A stretch of 64,000 nucleotides of DNA, from NCBI GenBank assembly GCA_963767685.1, contig CAVYEZ010000013.1, positions 124,001 through 188,000 of the forward strand. The letters run 5' to 3'. The stretch comes from Trebonia sp963767685. Lineage in GTDB: Bacteria > Actinomycetota > Actinomycetes > Streptosporangiales > Streptosporangiaceae. A program made the position numbers and the translations under genes. A model generated the notes under the pieces. That model was not told the origin of the DNA and ran no database searches. It worked only from the letters and a program-made list of their open reading frames with translations. Positions 1-8,267 of this stretch are shown piece after piece; the first letter of the stretch is position 1, and the number at the start of each line of letters is the position of its first letter.

Positions 1-1736
1 AGCCCGGGCCCGGGGATCACGCCCACCCGCAACTCGCCGCCCGCTGGCACCGTGACCGGCGTCCACCACGGGATGGGGGCACCGTCCGGCCCCGCCCCGT
101 CCAGCTCCCGCCCGACCAGCGCGGCGTCCGATACCGCGCCGCCCAGGCAGACGAGCGCGTCGTGGGAGAACCGCAGGGTCGGGCCGGTGGCGGTGATCTC
201 AAGAGCTGGGGCGCCCTCGGGGTTGCCGACGGCGAGGTTGGCCTCCCGCAGCGACGCCTCGTCCATCGGCCCGCTTGGCGGCACGCCGACCTGCCAGTAG
301 CCCAGCCGCCCCGGCCAGTCCTGTACCGTCGTCAGCGCGCCCGGCTCGAGCACGTCGATCCGCGGCTCCGGGTCACCCGCACCGTCGAGGGTCGACGTGG
401 CGTGCGTGACGGCCCGTACGTCGGGCCGCCGGACGGCGGCCCGCAGCAAGCCGAGGTTGGTGGTGACGCCGTCGACGCGGGTGCCCGCGAGCGCGGCGGC
501 GAGGGCGTCAAGCGCCGCGTCCCGGTCCGCGCCGCGGGTGATGACCTTGGCGAGCATCGGGTCGTAGTGGGGTGACACTTCCTGCCCGGCTTCGATCCAG
601 GCGTCCACCCGGACGGGACCGTCGGGAAAGGTCACCGACGTGACCAGGCCGGGGCTCGGGGCGCCGTCGCGGCCCGGGTCCTCGGCGTAGACCCGGGCCT
701 CGACGGCATGGCCGCGGGGCACGTGCCGCGACGACATGAACCGCGCGACGCCGTCCGGTCCCTGGCCCGCCAGCCGGAGCATCTGCTCGACCAGGTCCAC
801 GCGGCAGACTTCCTCGGTCACCGGGTGCTCGACCTGCAGCCGGGCGTTCACCTCGAGGAACGACGCCTCCCGGCGCAGCGGGTCGTACACGAACTCGACC
901 GTGCCCGCCGACCGGTACGAGACGGAGGCGGCCAGGTCACGCGCGGCGGCGTGCAGCCGGCGGCGCAGCGACGGCGGCAGCCCGGGGGCCGGGGCTTCCT
1001 CGATGACCTTCTGGTTGCGCCGCTGCAGTGAGCAGTCGCGGTCGCCCAGTAGCGCCACCCGTCCGGTGCCGTCGCCGAAGACCTGCACCTCAACGTGGCG
1101 GGCGGGGCGCACCAGTCGCTCGAGGAACACGCCCCCAGCGCCGAAGTTAACTGCGGCCAGGCGCCGCACGCGGTCGAACGCCGCGGCGACCGCCGCCTCG
1201 TCGGTGCAGGCATGCAGGCCGATGCCGCCGCCACCGCCGGTCGCCTTCACCATTACCGGGAAGCCGATCGCCCGGGCCTGCTCGACGGCGTCGTCGGCCG
1301 ACCTGAGCAGGCCGCTGCCCGCGGCCATCGGCACGCCGGCGGCGCGGGCGAGTTCCCGCGCCGTGTGCTTGTCGCCAAACGCCGCGAGCTGCCGCGGTGT
1401 CGGGCCGATCCACGCGACGCCGGCCTCCTCGACCGCCCGGGCGAAGGCGGCGTTCTCTGACAGGAAGCCGTAGCCGGGATGAACGGCGCCCGCGCCCGCG
1501 GACTTGGCGGCGCCCAGGATGGCGTCGGCGTTCAGGTAGGAATCCTGCGGCCGGGCCGGGCCGATGAGAACCGCCTCATCGGCCTCGCGGACGTGCGGGG
1601 CGGCCCGGTCCGCCGCCGAGTAGACCGCCACCGTCCGCAGCCCGAGCGCGCGGGCGGTGCGGATGACGCGGCGGGCGATCTCGCCGCGGTTGGCGACCAG
1701 GACAGTGTCGAACGCCCAGCCCGGCAGTCCGCTCAC
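1..1736 (-). CDS. Urea carboxylase (biotin-dependent), 3' end cut off by window edge
   Basis: Carboxylates urea to allophanate with ATP, biotin and bicarbonate. The GTG start at 1736 overlaps the stop of the upstream gene, giving a 578-residue partial protein. Residues 1 to about 460 form a biotin carboxylase domain with VANRGEIA at the N terminus, the glycine-rich ATP-grasp loop KATGGGGGIG, RRNQKVIEE and EVNARLQVEHPVTEE. From about residue 465 a carboxyltransferase-like (KipA/AHS2-type) domain begins with LTTVQDWPGRLGYW and VGVPPSGPMD; the visible sequence stops at GVIPGPG. The remaining CT and BCCP parts lie outside the window. The adjacent DUF1989 pair and permease are the classic urea amidolyase neighbourhood, which favours urea over acetyl-CoA or pyruvate as substrate. 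Allophanate hydrolase is not visible and may lie beyond the edge. Confidence 0.93.
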   Translation of the reverse strand, partial: MSGLPGWAFDTVLVANRGEIARRVIRTARALGLRTVAVYSAADRAAPHVREADEAVLIGPARPQDSYLNADAILGAAKSAGAGAVHPGYGFLSENAAFARAVEEAGVAWIGPTPRQLAAFGDKHTARELARAAGVPMAAGSGLLRSADDAVEQARAIGFPVMVKATGGGGGIGLHACTDEAAVAAAFDRVRRLAAVNFGAGGVFLERLVRPARHVEVQVFGDGTGRVALLGDRDCSLQRRNQKVIEEAPAPGLPPSLRRRLHAAARDLAASVSYRSAGTVEFVYDPLRREASFLEVNARLQVEHPVTEEVCRVDLVEQMLRLAGQGPDGVARFMSSRHVPRGHAVEARVYAEDPGRDGAPSPGLVTSVTFPDGPVRVDAWIEAGQEVSPHYDPMLAKVITRGADRDAALDALAAALAGTRVDGVTTNLGLLRAAVRRPDVRAVTHATSTLDGAGDPEPRIDVLEPGALTTVQDWPGRLGYWQVGVPPSGPMDEASLREANLAVGNPEGAPALEITATGPTLRFSHDALVCLGGAVSDAALVGRELDGAGPDGAPIPWWTPVTVPAGGELRVGVIPGPG

Positions 1737-2470
1737 AGAGTTACACCCGCGGTGACGATCATGCGCAGCGGTGTCGGGTTGAAGTCGTTGCACGGGTTGT
1801 TCACCTGGGGGCAGTTGGAGACCAGCACGAGGATGTCCGTCTCGGCGCGGAACGCCACCCGCTTGCCGGGCGCGGAGACGCCGTCCACGATGCCGAGCGT
1901 GCCGTCGGCCTCGACCGGCACGTTCATGAACCAGTTGAGGTTCGACACCAGGTCACGGGCGCCCATCCCGTACTTGCTCGCCTCGGCGAGGAAGTTCTCC
2001 CGGCACCCGTGCTCCGACGCCGTGTGGTGACCGTAGCGGAGCGTGTTGGACTCCTTCCCGCAGGCGCCGCCGATGGTGTCCTGCCGCGCGACCTCGTTGG
2101 CGGTGACGGTGGCGAGGGGATTGCCCTCGTTGGAGCGCAGGACCGTGCCGGCGCGCACGTAGACGTTGCCTTGCCAGGCGATCGTGTCGGCGGCGGAGTA
2201 CCGCTCGCCGGTGTCGCGGGCGTTGTACAGCAGGCAGTCGCCCGACTGGTTGGCGCCGACGTCGACGATGGTCAGGACGTCGCCCTGGCGCACGACGGCG
2301 GACCACGGGGCGCGGGCCGGGACCACCTCGTCCAGCCGGACCTCGCCGTCGGCGAGCGGCCCGGCCAGGTCAAGGACCGTGCCGTTGGCGTAGCGGGCGG
2401 GGTTGAGTACCTCCGCGAGGTCTTCCCGGCAGTCGGGGACCCGACCCGCGGCGTCGGCGATGACGGTCAT
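1733..2470 (-). CDS. Urea carboxylase-associated protein 2 (UAAP2, DUF1989)
   Basis: A 245-residue DUF1989 protein of the kind found beside urea carboxylase; its biochemical role is not established. The ATG at 2470 overlaps the stop of UAAP1 in an ATGA arrangement, so the genes are translationally coupled; an in-frame extension upstream has no family similarity. Conserved features include GDCLLYNARDTGERY, RQDTIGGACGKESNT, the HHTASEHGCRENF segment and NWFMNVPVEADGT. The histidine and cysteine residues suggest metal binding, but that is inference. It ends on a TGA that overlaps the GTG of the carboxylase, so all three genes form one tightly packed transcription unit. Confidence 0.9.
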   Translation of the reverse strand: MTVIADAAGRVPDCREDLAEVLNPARYANGTVLDLAGPLADGEVRLDEVVPARAPWSAVVRQGDVLTIVDVGANQSGDCLLYNARDTGERYSAADTIAWQGNVYVRAGTVLRSNEGNPLATVTANEVARQDTIGGACGKESNTLRYGHHTASEHGCRENFLAEASKYGMGARDLVSNLNWFMNVPVEADGTLGIVDGVSAPGKRVAFRAETDILVLVSNCPQVNNPCNDFNPTPLRMIVTAGVTL

Positions 2471-3318
2471 CCGATCCCCCTCGCGGCGGCGTAGTCGGCG
2501 GTGTTGAGGTAATAGCGCAGCGCCTCGGGGGTGGCGTCCCAGCGCTGGTCGGCGGGGCCGGTCGGCCGAGACTTCCACGCGTGCACCCGCAGCGGGCCGC
2601 ACGTGTACCGCGGACGCGGGTCGGCCGGGTGCGGGACGTTGGCGACCAGGATGATGAGCGGCAACTCGGCGAGCAGTTCCACCGACTTGCCGGAGCCGGC
2701 CGAGCCGGTGAAGGCGAGCCCGCCGTCCGGCCCGACGCGGACCCCTTGAAAGAACGAGACGCTCGGCGGCAGGTCGCGCGGTGACAAGCCGTGCTTGGCG
2801 GCGGCGACGGTGAACAGTTCGCGGCCCGACGGGCTTGGCCCGTGCGGGGCCGAGGCGCCGTACCTGGCCCGGTTGGCCGCCGCGGTGGACGTGCCGCAGA
2901 GGGCGTCATGCCGCCCTGAGTCGTCGGCCACGATGGTAGCGAGCACCCGGCCGTCACCGGACAACAGCGGGTGGCCGGCGCCGAGGTAGGCCTGCCAGGG
3001 GATCTTCACGGTGTCGGCCACGTTGAGCCGTTCCCACGGCTCAACGGCGTTGTAGACCAGCACGTGCGCGCAAGCGTCGCCGGTGACGTCCTCGAGGCGG
3101 ACCCGGGTGCCGCGGGCGACGACCTTGTGCGCGTAGTTGCCGCCGGCGACAGTCTCCGCCCAGGTCAGCGTCGCGATGTCCACGCCCGGCGGCGGGAACG
3201 GCGTGCTGGACGCGGGCAGGTACGGCATCGCCTCGGCGACCTTGCCGCCCTGTGCCCGCGCGTCGGCGCGGGCACTGTGGACCGTGTCGGTCTCGTGCTG
3301 TCCGGCTACGGTTACCAT
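2467..3318 (-). CDS. Urea carboxylase-associated protein 1 (UAAP1, DUF1989)
   Basis: A 283-residue paralogue of UAAP2 and member of the same DUF1989 family. Recognisable segments are TWAETVAGGNYAHKVVARG, GDACAHVLVYNAVEPWERLN, SGRHDALCGTST and PPSVSFFQGVRVGPDG. The C terminus carries a TCGPLRVHAWK motif shared with urea amidolyase associated protein 1. It lies 31 bp downstream of the permease and overlaps the start of UAAP2 by 4 bp, consistent with an operon permease-UAAP1-UAAP2-urea carboxylase. Function is inferred only from this conserved association. Confidence 0.9.
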   Translation of the reverse strand: MVTVAGQHETDTVHSARADARAQGGKVAEAMPYLPASSTPFPPPGVDIATLTWAETVAGGNYAHKVVARGTRVRLEDVTGDACAHVLVYNAVEPWERLNVADTVKIPWQAYLGAGHPLLSGDGRVLATIVADDSGRHDALCGTSTAAANRARYGASAPHGPSPSGRELFTVAAAKHGLSPRDLPPSVSFFQGVRVGPDGGLAFTGSAGSGKSVELLAELPLIILVANVPHPADPRPRYTCGPLRVHAWKSRPTGPADQRWDATPEALRYYLNTADYAAARGIG

Positions 3319-3349
3319 CGGCTGGGGGACTCCTTCCGTGGAGGGCGGC

Positions 3350-4921
3350 CTACGCTGCTGCCTCAGCCTCGATGACCTCGGGCGCGGGACTGGTTATGGT
3401 GCCGCCGCGCAGTCGCAGGTGGACCAGGTAGCCGATGATGAGCGTGGCGCCGATGAACAGCGGCGCGCTCCACTGCAGCCACCAAGTGTGCCCGGTCAGG
3501 TCGTAGACCAGCGAGCGCGGCCAGGCCAGGTTGATGATGGCGAGCACCTGGTAGGCGACCGCGATCACGGTGACCGGTATGCCCCACTTGCCGAGGCTGA
3601 ACAGCTTTTTGCCGCGCTCGTCGATCCCTTCGGCGGTCGCCTCGCTCGGCCTGCCGCGCGCGGCGCGGATGCGGTGCAGGAGCAGCGGCCCGGTGACGCC
3701 CAGGTAGCCGATGTACAGCATCGCAATGCACAGGCTGGACAGCGCCGTGAAGACGGCGGTCTGCGGGAGGTTGACCACGAGGGCGACGACCGCGCCGGCG
3801 CCGACGACAATCGAGCAGGCGATGGGCGTGCCGGTGCGCGGGTTTACCCGGGACAGCACTTTGTGGAACGGCAGGGCCTGCTGGCGCGCCATCGAGAACA
3901 TCATCCGCGAGCCGGAAGTCTGGCAGGCCAGCGTGCACACGCAGATCGCGATGATGACGTCGACCAGCATGATCCGCCCGGCGGCGACGCCGAAGACGGC
4001 CTCGACCACGTACGGCATCCCCACGGTGGCGAGCTTGCCGTCGGTCAGGCTGGGGGCGGCCATCAGCGCGGCGATCAGCAGCAGGGCGCCGCCGATCCCG
4101 GAGACGACCAGCGCTCGGATGATCGTGCGCGGGGCGATGTGGCGCGGCGAGCGCGTCTCCTCGGACAGCTCGCCTGCCGAGTCAAACCCGACCATGACGT
4201 AGGCGGCCATCAGGCCGGAGGCGAGGAACGCCCAGATGTAGGGCGAGCCCGGCGTCGGGGCGGCGCCGGATGTGTTCACCAGCACCGAGACGCCGCGCTT
4301 GGTGTGGCTGAACAGCGCGATGATGATCGCGATGACGCCCAGCAGCTCCAGCACGACGCCGGTGCTGTTGACGAGTGTCATCAGCCGGATCCCGACGATG
4401 TTGATCACGGTGGTGACGACCAGCAGGATCACGCCGAGGATGACCGCGTTCTGCGCGCCGGTCGGAGTTGACGGCGAGGAATTCGCGGCTGAGCCGCCGA
4501 CCATCTGGAACCCGGTCCAGATGGAGGGCAGCACGGCCTGCAGCGCGATCGCGGCGGCAGCGACGGTGAGGATCTGCCCGATGATCATGATCCAGCCGGT
4601 GAACCAGCCGAACGTTGAGCCCGCAAGCCGCGACGACCACTGGTAGATCGAACCGGAGATCGGGAACCGGGCGGCCAGGGTGGAGAAGTTCAGCGCGACG
4701 AGCAACTGCCCGGCGAACACGATTGGCCACGTCCAGAAGAACGCCGCCCCGCCGAAGCCGTAGCCGAGAAAGAACAGCTGGAAGACGGTGGTGAGGATGG
4801 AGACGAACGAGAACCCGGCGGCGAAGGAGGCGAACGCGCCGACGCGGCGGTGCAGTTCCTGGCTGTAGCCGAAGCGCGCCAGGTCCGCGCGCTCGGCTGT
4901 TTCTTCGGTGATGGACGTCAT
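3350..4921 (-). CDS. APC-family amino acid/amide permease of the urea carboxylase operon
   Basis: A 523-residue polytopic inner-membrane protein with about 12 hydrophobic segments. The N terminus has the APC-superfamily signature (FSFVSILTTVFQLF, then the glycine-rich FFLGYGFGG), and FPISGSIYQWSSRLAG matches GABA/amino-acid permeases. It heads the urea carboxylase operon, so the likely substrate is urea, an amide or a guanidine-derived amine; the sequence alone cannot decide. The start is the ATG at 4921, which lies 36 bp from a perfect palindrome that probably controls the operon. The C terminus is short and hydrophilic (EVIEAEAAA). Confidence 0.88.
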   Translation of the reverse strand: MTSITEETAERADLARFGYSQELHRRVGAFASFAAGFSFVSILTTVFQLFFLGYGFGGAAFFWTWPIVFAGQLLVALNFSTLAARFPISGSIYQWSSRLAGSTFGWFTGWIMIIGQILTVAAAAIALQAVLPSIWTGFQMVGGSAANSSPSTPTGAQNAVILGVILLVVTTVINIVGIRLMTLVNSTGVVLELLGVIAIIIALFSHTKRGVSVLVNTSGAAPTPGSPYIWAFLASGLMAAYVMVGFDSAGELSEETRSPRHIAPRTIIRALVVSGIGGALLLIAALMAAPSLTDGKLATVGMPYVVEAVFGVAAGRIMLVDVIIAICVCTLACQTSGSRMMFSMARQQALPFHKVLSRVNPRTGTPIACSIVVGAGAVVALVVNLPQTAVFTALSSLCIAMLYIGYLGVTGPLLLHRIRAARGRPSEATAEGIDERGKKLFSLGKWGIPVTVIAVAYQVLAIINLAWPRSLVYDLTGHTWWLQWSAPLFIGATLIIGYLVHLRLRGGTITSPAPEVIEAEAAA

Positions 4922-4956
4922 GGCGGCCCCTGGCGCTTGCGATGGCGGCTGGCGGA

Positions 4957-4984
4957 CTAATACCTGTCGAGCGACAGGTATTAG
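4957..4984. promoter_or_regulatory. Perfect 28-bp palindrome, candidate operator of the urea carboxylase operon
   Basis: The half-site CTAATACCTGTCG (4957-4969) is followed by AG and then its exact reverse complement (4972-4984). It lies 36 bp upstream of the permease start, where a repressor would block transcription of permease-UAAP1-UAAP2-carboxylase. The size and ACCTGTCG core resemble dimeric GntR or TetR family sites, but no cognate regulator is in the window. It could also fold as an RNA hairpin, though no U tract follows it. Confidence 0.75.
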
Positions 4985-5085
4985 GCAACAGCGTCCAGGG
5001 ACGGCGTTTCCTCGGTGTGCCCGCTCGTCGACGTCCGTGTAACGAGACGGGCCGCTTGTAACGGGCGTGCGTCGCCTTCCTCACC

Positions 5086-5155
5086 GTGCTTTCCCCACGG
5101 TGCCTTCCCCACGGTGCTTTCCCCACGGTGCTTTCCTCACGGTGCTTTCCTCACG
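5086..5155. repeat. 14-bp tandem repeat array, five copies
   Basis: Five adjacent copies of GTGCTTTCCCCACG (variants at the 5th and 10th positions) span 5086-5155, with a degenerate copy just before. The array sits between the methyltransferase stop (5169) and the permease promoter palindrome. The 14-bp period is not a multiple of three and there is no gene here. Confidence 0.9.
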
Positions 5156-5168
5156 GGGGCCCGGGGCA

Positions 5169-5969
5169 TCACGGCTTGCGGGCCACCGCGCCGATGTAGC
5201 CAACCTCCGCGGGCGGCGGGATCAGGCCGGCTTCCGTCTCCGGGCGCCACTCCGAGACCGGGACCAGGCCGGGCGGCACCAGCTTCAGCCCGCTGAAGGC
5301 GAGGTCCGCGAAGTCACTGGCGGTCCTTGACTGGAACGGCACGCCCGCCCGCTGCACCGCCTGCACGCCGTTGGCGGCGCTGGCCTCGTCGTGGAAGTCG
5401 GTGGTCGTCTGCGAGGCCACCAGGTAGCTCCCCGGCGCCAGGGCATCGAGCAGGGTGGACACGATGCCCGCGGGCCCCTCGTCGTCAGGGAAGAAATGCA
5501 GCACCGCCACCAGCATGAGCGCGACCGGCTCGGCGAAGTCGATCGTCTCGCGCACGGACGGATGGCGCAGGATGGCGGCGGGGTCGTGCAGGTCCGCCTG
5601 AACGTAGGCGGTCCGTCCCGACGGGTGGCTGGTCAGCAGCGCCCGCGCGTGAGCCATGACGATCGGGTCGTTGTCGACGTACACGACCTTGCTGTCCGGC
5701 GCGACGGACTGGGCGACCTCGTGCACGTTGTGCGCCGTCGGCAGCCCGGACCCGATGTCGAGGAACTGCCGGATGCCCGCCTCCGCCACCAGGTACTGGA
5801 CCGCGCGGCCGAGGAACGCGCGATTCTCCCTGGCCCCGGTCCGCGCGTTGGGCACCGCCTTCAGCAGCGCCCCGATGGCTTCCCGGTCGGCCTCGAAGTG
5901 GTCCTTTCCGCCGAGCAGGTAGTCATACATCCGGGCGGGGTGCGCCCGCGACGTATCGATCTCACGCAT
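5169..5969 (-). CDS. DUF574 SAM-dependent methyltransferase
   Basis: A 266-residue member of the actinobacterial DUF574 (Methyltransf_19) family of predicted S-adenosylmethionine-dependent methyltransferases; substrates of the family are mostly unknown. It has the family N terminus MYDYLLGGKDHFEADR (residues 14-29), the SAM-binding motif FLDIGSGLPT (69-78), VVYVDNDPIV as the acidic motif II, and VALMLVAVLHFFPD (motif IV). Such proteins occur in many copies per genome in filamentous actinomycetes. It is transcribed alone: a 253-bp gap separates it from the formaldehyde dehydrogenase stop, and a tandem repeat lies downstream. Confidence 0.92.
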   Translation of the reverse strand: MREIDTSRAHPARMYDYLLGGKDHFEADREAIGALLKAVPNARTGARENRAFLGRAVQYLVAEAGIRQFLDIGSGLPTAHNVHEVAQSVAPDSKVVYVDNDPIVMAHARALLTSHPSGRTAYVQADLHDPAAILRHPSVRETIDFAEPVALMLVAVLHFFPDDEGPAGIVSTLLDALAPGSYLVASQTTTDFHDEASAANGVQAVQRAGVPFQSRTASDFADLAFSGLKLVPPGLVPVSEWRPETEAGLIPPPAEVGYIGAVARKP

Positions 5970-6180
5970 CTGCCCTGCCTCCAGCTCCAGCTCCGGCGTC
6001 CGCGGCCTCGGTTATCGGTGAACATCGCGAATCCTACAAGGATGCGAGCCACGCGACGTCCGGCCCCGGGGACCGCGGCTTGACCCAGCGGTGCCGGGGA
6101 GAGTTAGCCGAATCCGTTCGGAACGATAAAAGGCACGCGCATCCCGAACGGGAGCGTGCTTCGCCCGTCCGGCAAGACGA

Positions 6181-6207
6181 GACCCGGGGCCGCACCGGCC
6201 CCGGGTC
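6181..6207 (-). terminator. Strong hairpin terminator after formaldehyde dehydrogenase gene
   Basis: GACCCGGGGCCG (6181-6192) pairs exactly with 6196-6207 across a 3-nt loop, a 12-bp GC-rich stem starting 16 bp beyond the fdhA stop. There is no long U tract, which is usual for high-GC actinobacterial terminators. Confidence 0.8.
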
Positions 6208-6222
6208 CGTCTGGTGCCCCCT

Positions 6223-7440
6223 TTAGGCCGGGATCACGCCGTGCGGGTCGATGACGAACTTGCGGGCCGCGCCCCGGTCGAAGTCCCGGTAGCCCTCGGG
6301 CGCCTGGTCAAGCGAGATCACGGTGGCGTTCACCGCGTCCGCGATGTGCGCCTTGTCGTGCAGGATCGACATCATCAGGCCCCGGTGGTACATCATGACC
6401 GGGCACTGGCCGGTGGTGAAGTAGTGCGACTTGGCCCAGCCGAGGCCGAGCCGCACCTTGAGCGAGCCGACCTTGGCGTCCTCGTCGATGCCGCCCGGGT
6501 CGCCGGTCACGTACAGGCCGGGGATGCCGATGCCCGCGCCCGCCCGGGCCACGGTCATGACGTCGTTGAGCACCGTCGCCGGGGCCTCGCCCGCGCCGTG
6601 ACCGTGACCACGGGCCTCGAACCCGACGCAGTCCACGGCCGCGTCCACTTCCGGCTCGCCGAGTACCTGCTCGATCTGGTCGGCGAGCGTCGCGTCCTGC
6701 GACAGGTTGACGGTCTCGCAGCCGAAGCTCTCGGCCTGCTTGAGCCGCTCCGGGTTCATGTCGCCGACGATGACGACCGCCGCGCCGAGCAGCAGGGCTG
6801 AGTAAGCGCAGGCCAGGCCCACCGGGCCCGCCCCGGCCACGTACACGGTCGACCCGGTGGTGACGCCGGCCGTGTAGGCGCCGTGGTAGCCGGTCGGGAA
6901 GATGTCCGACAGCATGGTCAGGTCGCGGATCTTCGCCATCGCCTGGTCCTTGTCAGGGAACTTCAGCACGTTGAAGTCCGCGTAGGGAACCATGACGTAC
7001 TCGGCCTGGCCGCCGACCCAGCCGCCCATGTCCACGTAGCCGTAGGCAGAGCCGGGGCGCTCCGGGTTGACGTTGAGGCAGATGCCCGTCTTCCGCTCCT
7101 TGCAGTTCCTGCACCGGCCGCACGCGATGTTGAACGGCACGCTGACCAGGTCGCCGACCTTGATGAACTCGACCCCGGGGCCGGCCTCGATGACCTCGCC
7201 GGTGATCTCGTGCCCGAGGACGAGCCCGGCGGGCGCCGTGGTCCGGCCGCGTACCATGTGCTGGTCGCTGCCGCAGATGTTGGTGGAGACGACCCTCAGG
7301 ATCACCCCGTGCGGGCACTTGCGCCCGATGTTCGCCGGGTTGACGCCCGGCCCGTCCTGCAGCTCAAGCTTCGGGTAGTCGATCGTCTGGACTTCCACGT
7401 GGCCCGGCTCGATATAGGCGACGGCTCGGTTGCCTGGCAT
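6223..7440 (-). CDS. fdhA: Glutathione-independent formaldehyde dehydrogenase
   Basis: A 405-residue zinc- and NAD-dependent medium-chain dehydrogenase that oxidises formaldehyde to formate without a thiol cofactor. The start ATG at 7440 is preceded by AGAGGAG at good spacing; a longer in-frame reading has no family similarity. Catalytic zinc ligands are Cys56 (TNICGSDQH) and His77-Glu78 (GHEITGEV). Cys107, 110, 113 and 121 form the structural zinc site with spacing identical to the Pseudomonas putida enzyme. The Rossmann motif is AGAGPVGLA. It has its own upstream region containing two palindromes and its own terminator. It lies next to a dihydroxyacetone kinase/alcohol dehydrogenase unit, which suggests C1 or alcohol metabolism. 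Confidence 0.95.
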   Translation of the reverse strand: MPGNRAVAYIEPGHVEVQTIDYPKLELQDGPGVNPANIGRKCPHGVILRVVSTNICGSDQHMVRGRTTAPAGLVLGHEITGEVIEAGPGVEFIKVGDLVSVPFNIACGRCRNCKERKTGICLNVNPERPGSAYGYVDMGGWVGGQAEYVMVPYADFNVLKFPDKDQAMAKIRDLTMLSDIFPTGYHGAYTAGVTTGSTVYVAGAGPVGLACAYSALLLGAAVVIVGDMNPERLKQAESFGCETVNLSQDATLADQIEQVLGEPEVDAAVDCVGFEARGHGHGAGEAPATVLNDVMTVARAGAGIGIPGLYVTGDPGGIDEDAKVGSLKVRLGLGWAKSHYFTTGQCPVMMYHRGLMMSILHDKAHIADAVNATVISLDQAPEGYRDFDRGAARKFVIDPHGVIPA

Positions 7441-7531
7441 GGCGACTCCTCTTTCGTATCGGCTATCTCCCCGTTTGCCACGATGCTCGCAACGGCGCCG
7501 GCCGTCACTGCTCCGAGCAGCGGAAACTTTG

Positions 7532-7568
7532 TGCCCGATCGGGCAGCGGCCGGTTGCCCAATCGGGCC
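7532..7568. promoter_or_regulatory. Two tandem palindromes upstream of formaldehyde dehydrogenase
   Basis: TGCCCGATCGGGCA (7532-7545) is a perfect 14-bp palindrome; TGCCCAATCGGGCC (7555-7568) is a near-identical second copy, 23 bp centre to centre. They lie 92 and 115 bp upstream of the fdhA start, a position suited to an activator such as the neighbouring NarL-type response regulator. That assignment is inference. Confidence 0.6.
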
Positions 7569-7604
7569 ACCGCCCCTGTCCGACCGGACAGGGGCGGGTG
7601 GCCC
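7564..7604 (-). terminator. Hairpin terminator of the dhaK-adh-kinase-regulator unit
   Basis: Arms 7564-7581 and 7586-7604 are complementary over 18 bp with one bulged G and a 4-nt loop (GACC). It begins 13 bp after the response-regulator stop at 7617. It would separate that operon from fdhA, and it overlaps the second palindrome in front of fdhA. Confidence 0.75.
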
Positions 7605-7616
7605 GCACCCGCACTC

Positions 7617-8267
7617 TCAGAGCAGTCCCCGGGCGCTCGCCCGGTAGACGAGCTCGGTCCTGTCGCTTGCCCCGAGCTTGCGCATGGCGGTCCGCAGGTG
7701 GTACTTCACGGTGCTCTCGCTCACGTACAGCTCCCTGGCCACCCGCAGGTTGGTCGCGCCCTGGGCGACTAGCCGGACGACCTCAAGCTCGCGGTCGGTG
7801 AGCGGCCGCGCGGCCGGGCCGGGCTCGCCGGTCAGCGAGCGGACGACGAGCTTCGCGCTGCGCGGGTCGAACGCGGACTGGCCGCCGTGCACGCTGCGGA
7901 TGATGCGGGCCAGCTCGACCGCGTCGACGTCCTTGAGCGCGTAGCCGCTGGCGCCGCGGCGCAGCGCGCCGAGCAGCAGCCGCTCGTCGAGGAACGTGGT
8001 GAGCACCACCACGCTCACCCCGGGATGCCGGTCGCGCAGCTCGGCGCACACGTCAAGGCCCTCGGCCGGCGCGCGGTCGCTGAGCATCAGGTCGAGGAGC
8101 ACGACGTCGGGGTCCAGCCGGGCGGTCTCCGTGATGGCCTGTTCCGCGTCGGCGGCCTCGCCGACCACCGTGAAGTCCGGCTCAAGGTCGAGGATCGAGC
8201 GCAGCCCCTGCCGCACGATCGTGTGGTCGTCCACCACGAGGATCCTGACCGGCGGCGCCTGCTTCAC
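7617..8267 (-). CDS. NarL/LuxR-family response regulator
   Basis: A 216-residue regulator with an N-terminal receiver (VRILVVDDHTIVRQG; phosphoacceptor Asp59 in VVLLDLM; Lys in GYALKD) and a C-terminal LuxR-type HTH (LTDRELEVVRLVAQGATNLRVA, then YVSESTVKYHLRTAMRKLG). Its ATG overlaps the stop of the kinase gene by 4 bp, so the two are a cognate pair. The pair follows an ErcA-like alcohol dehydrogenase and dhaK, so it probably senses alcohol or aldehyde metabolism; possible targets are its own operon and fdhA, which has paired palindromes upstream. Confidence 0.93.
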   Translation of the reverse strand: MKQAPPVRILVVDDHTIVRQGLRSILDLEPDFTVVGEAADAEQAITETARLDPDVVLLDLMLSDRAPAEGLDVCAELRDRHPGVSVVVLTTFLDERLLLGALRRGASGYALKDVDAVELARIIRSVHGGQSAFDPRSAKLVVRSLTGEPGPAARPLTDRELEVVRLVAQGATNLRVARELYVSESTVKYHLRTAMRKLGASDRTELVYRASARGLL

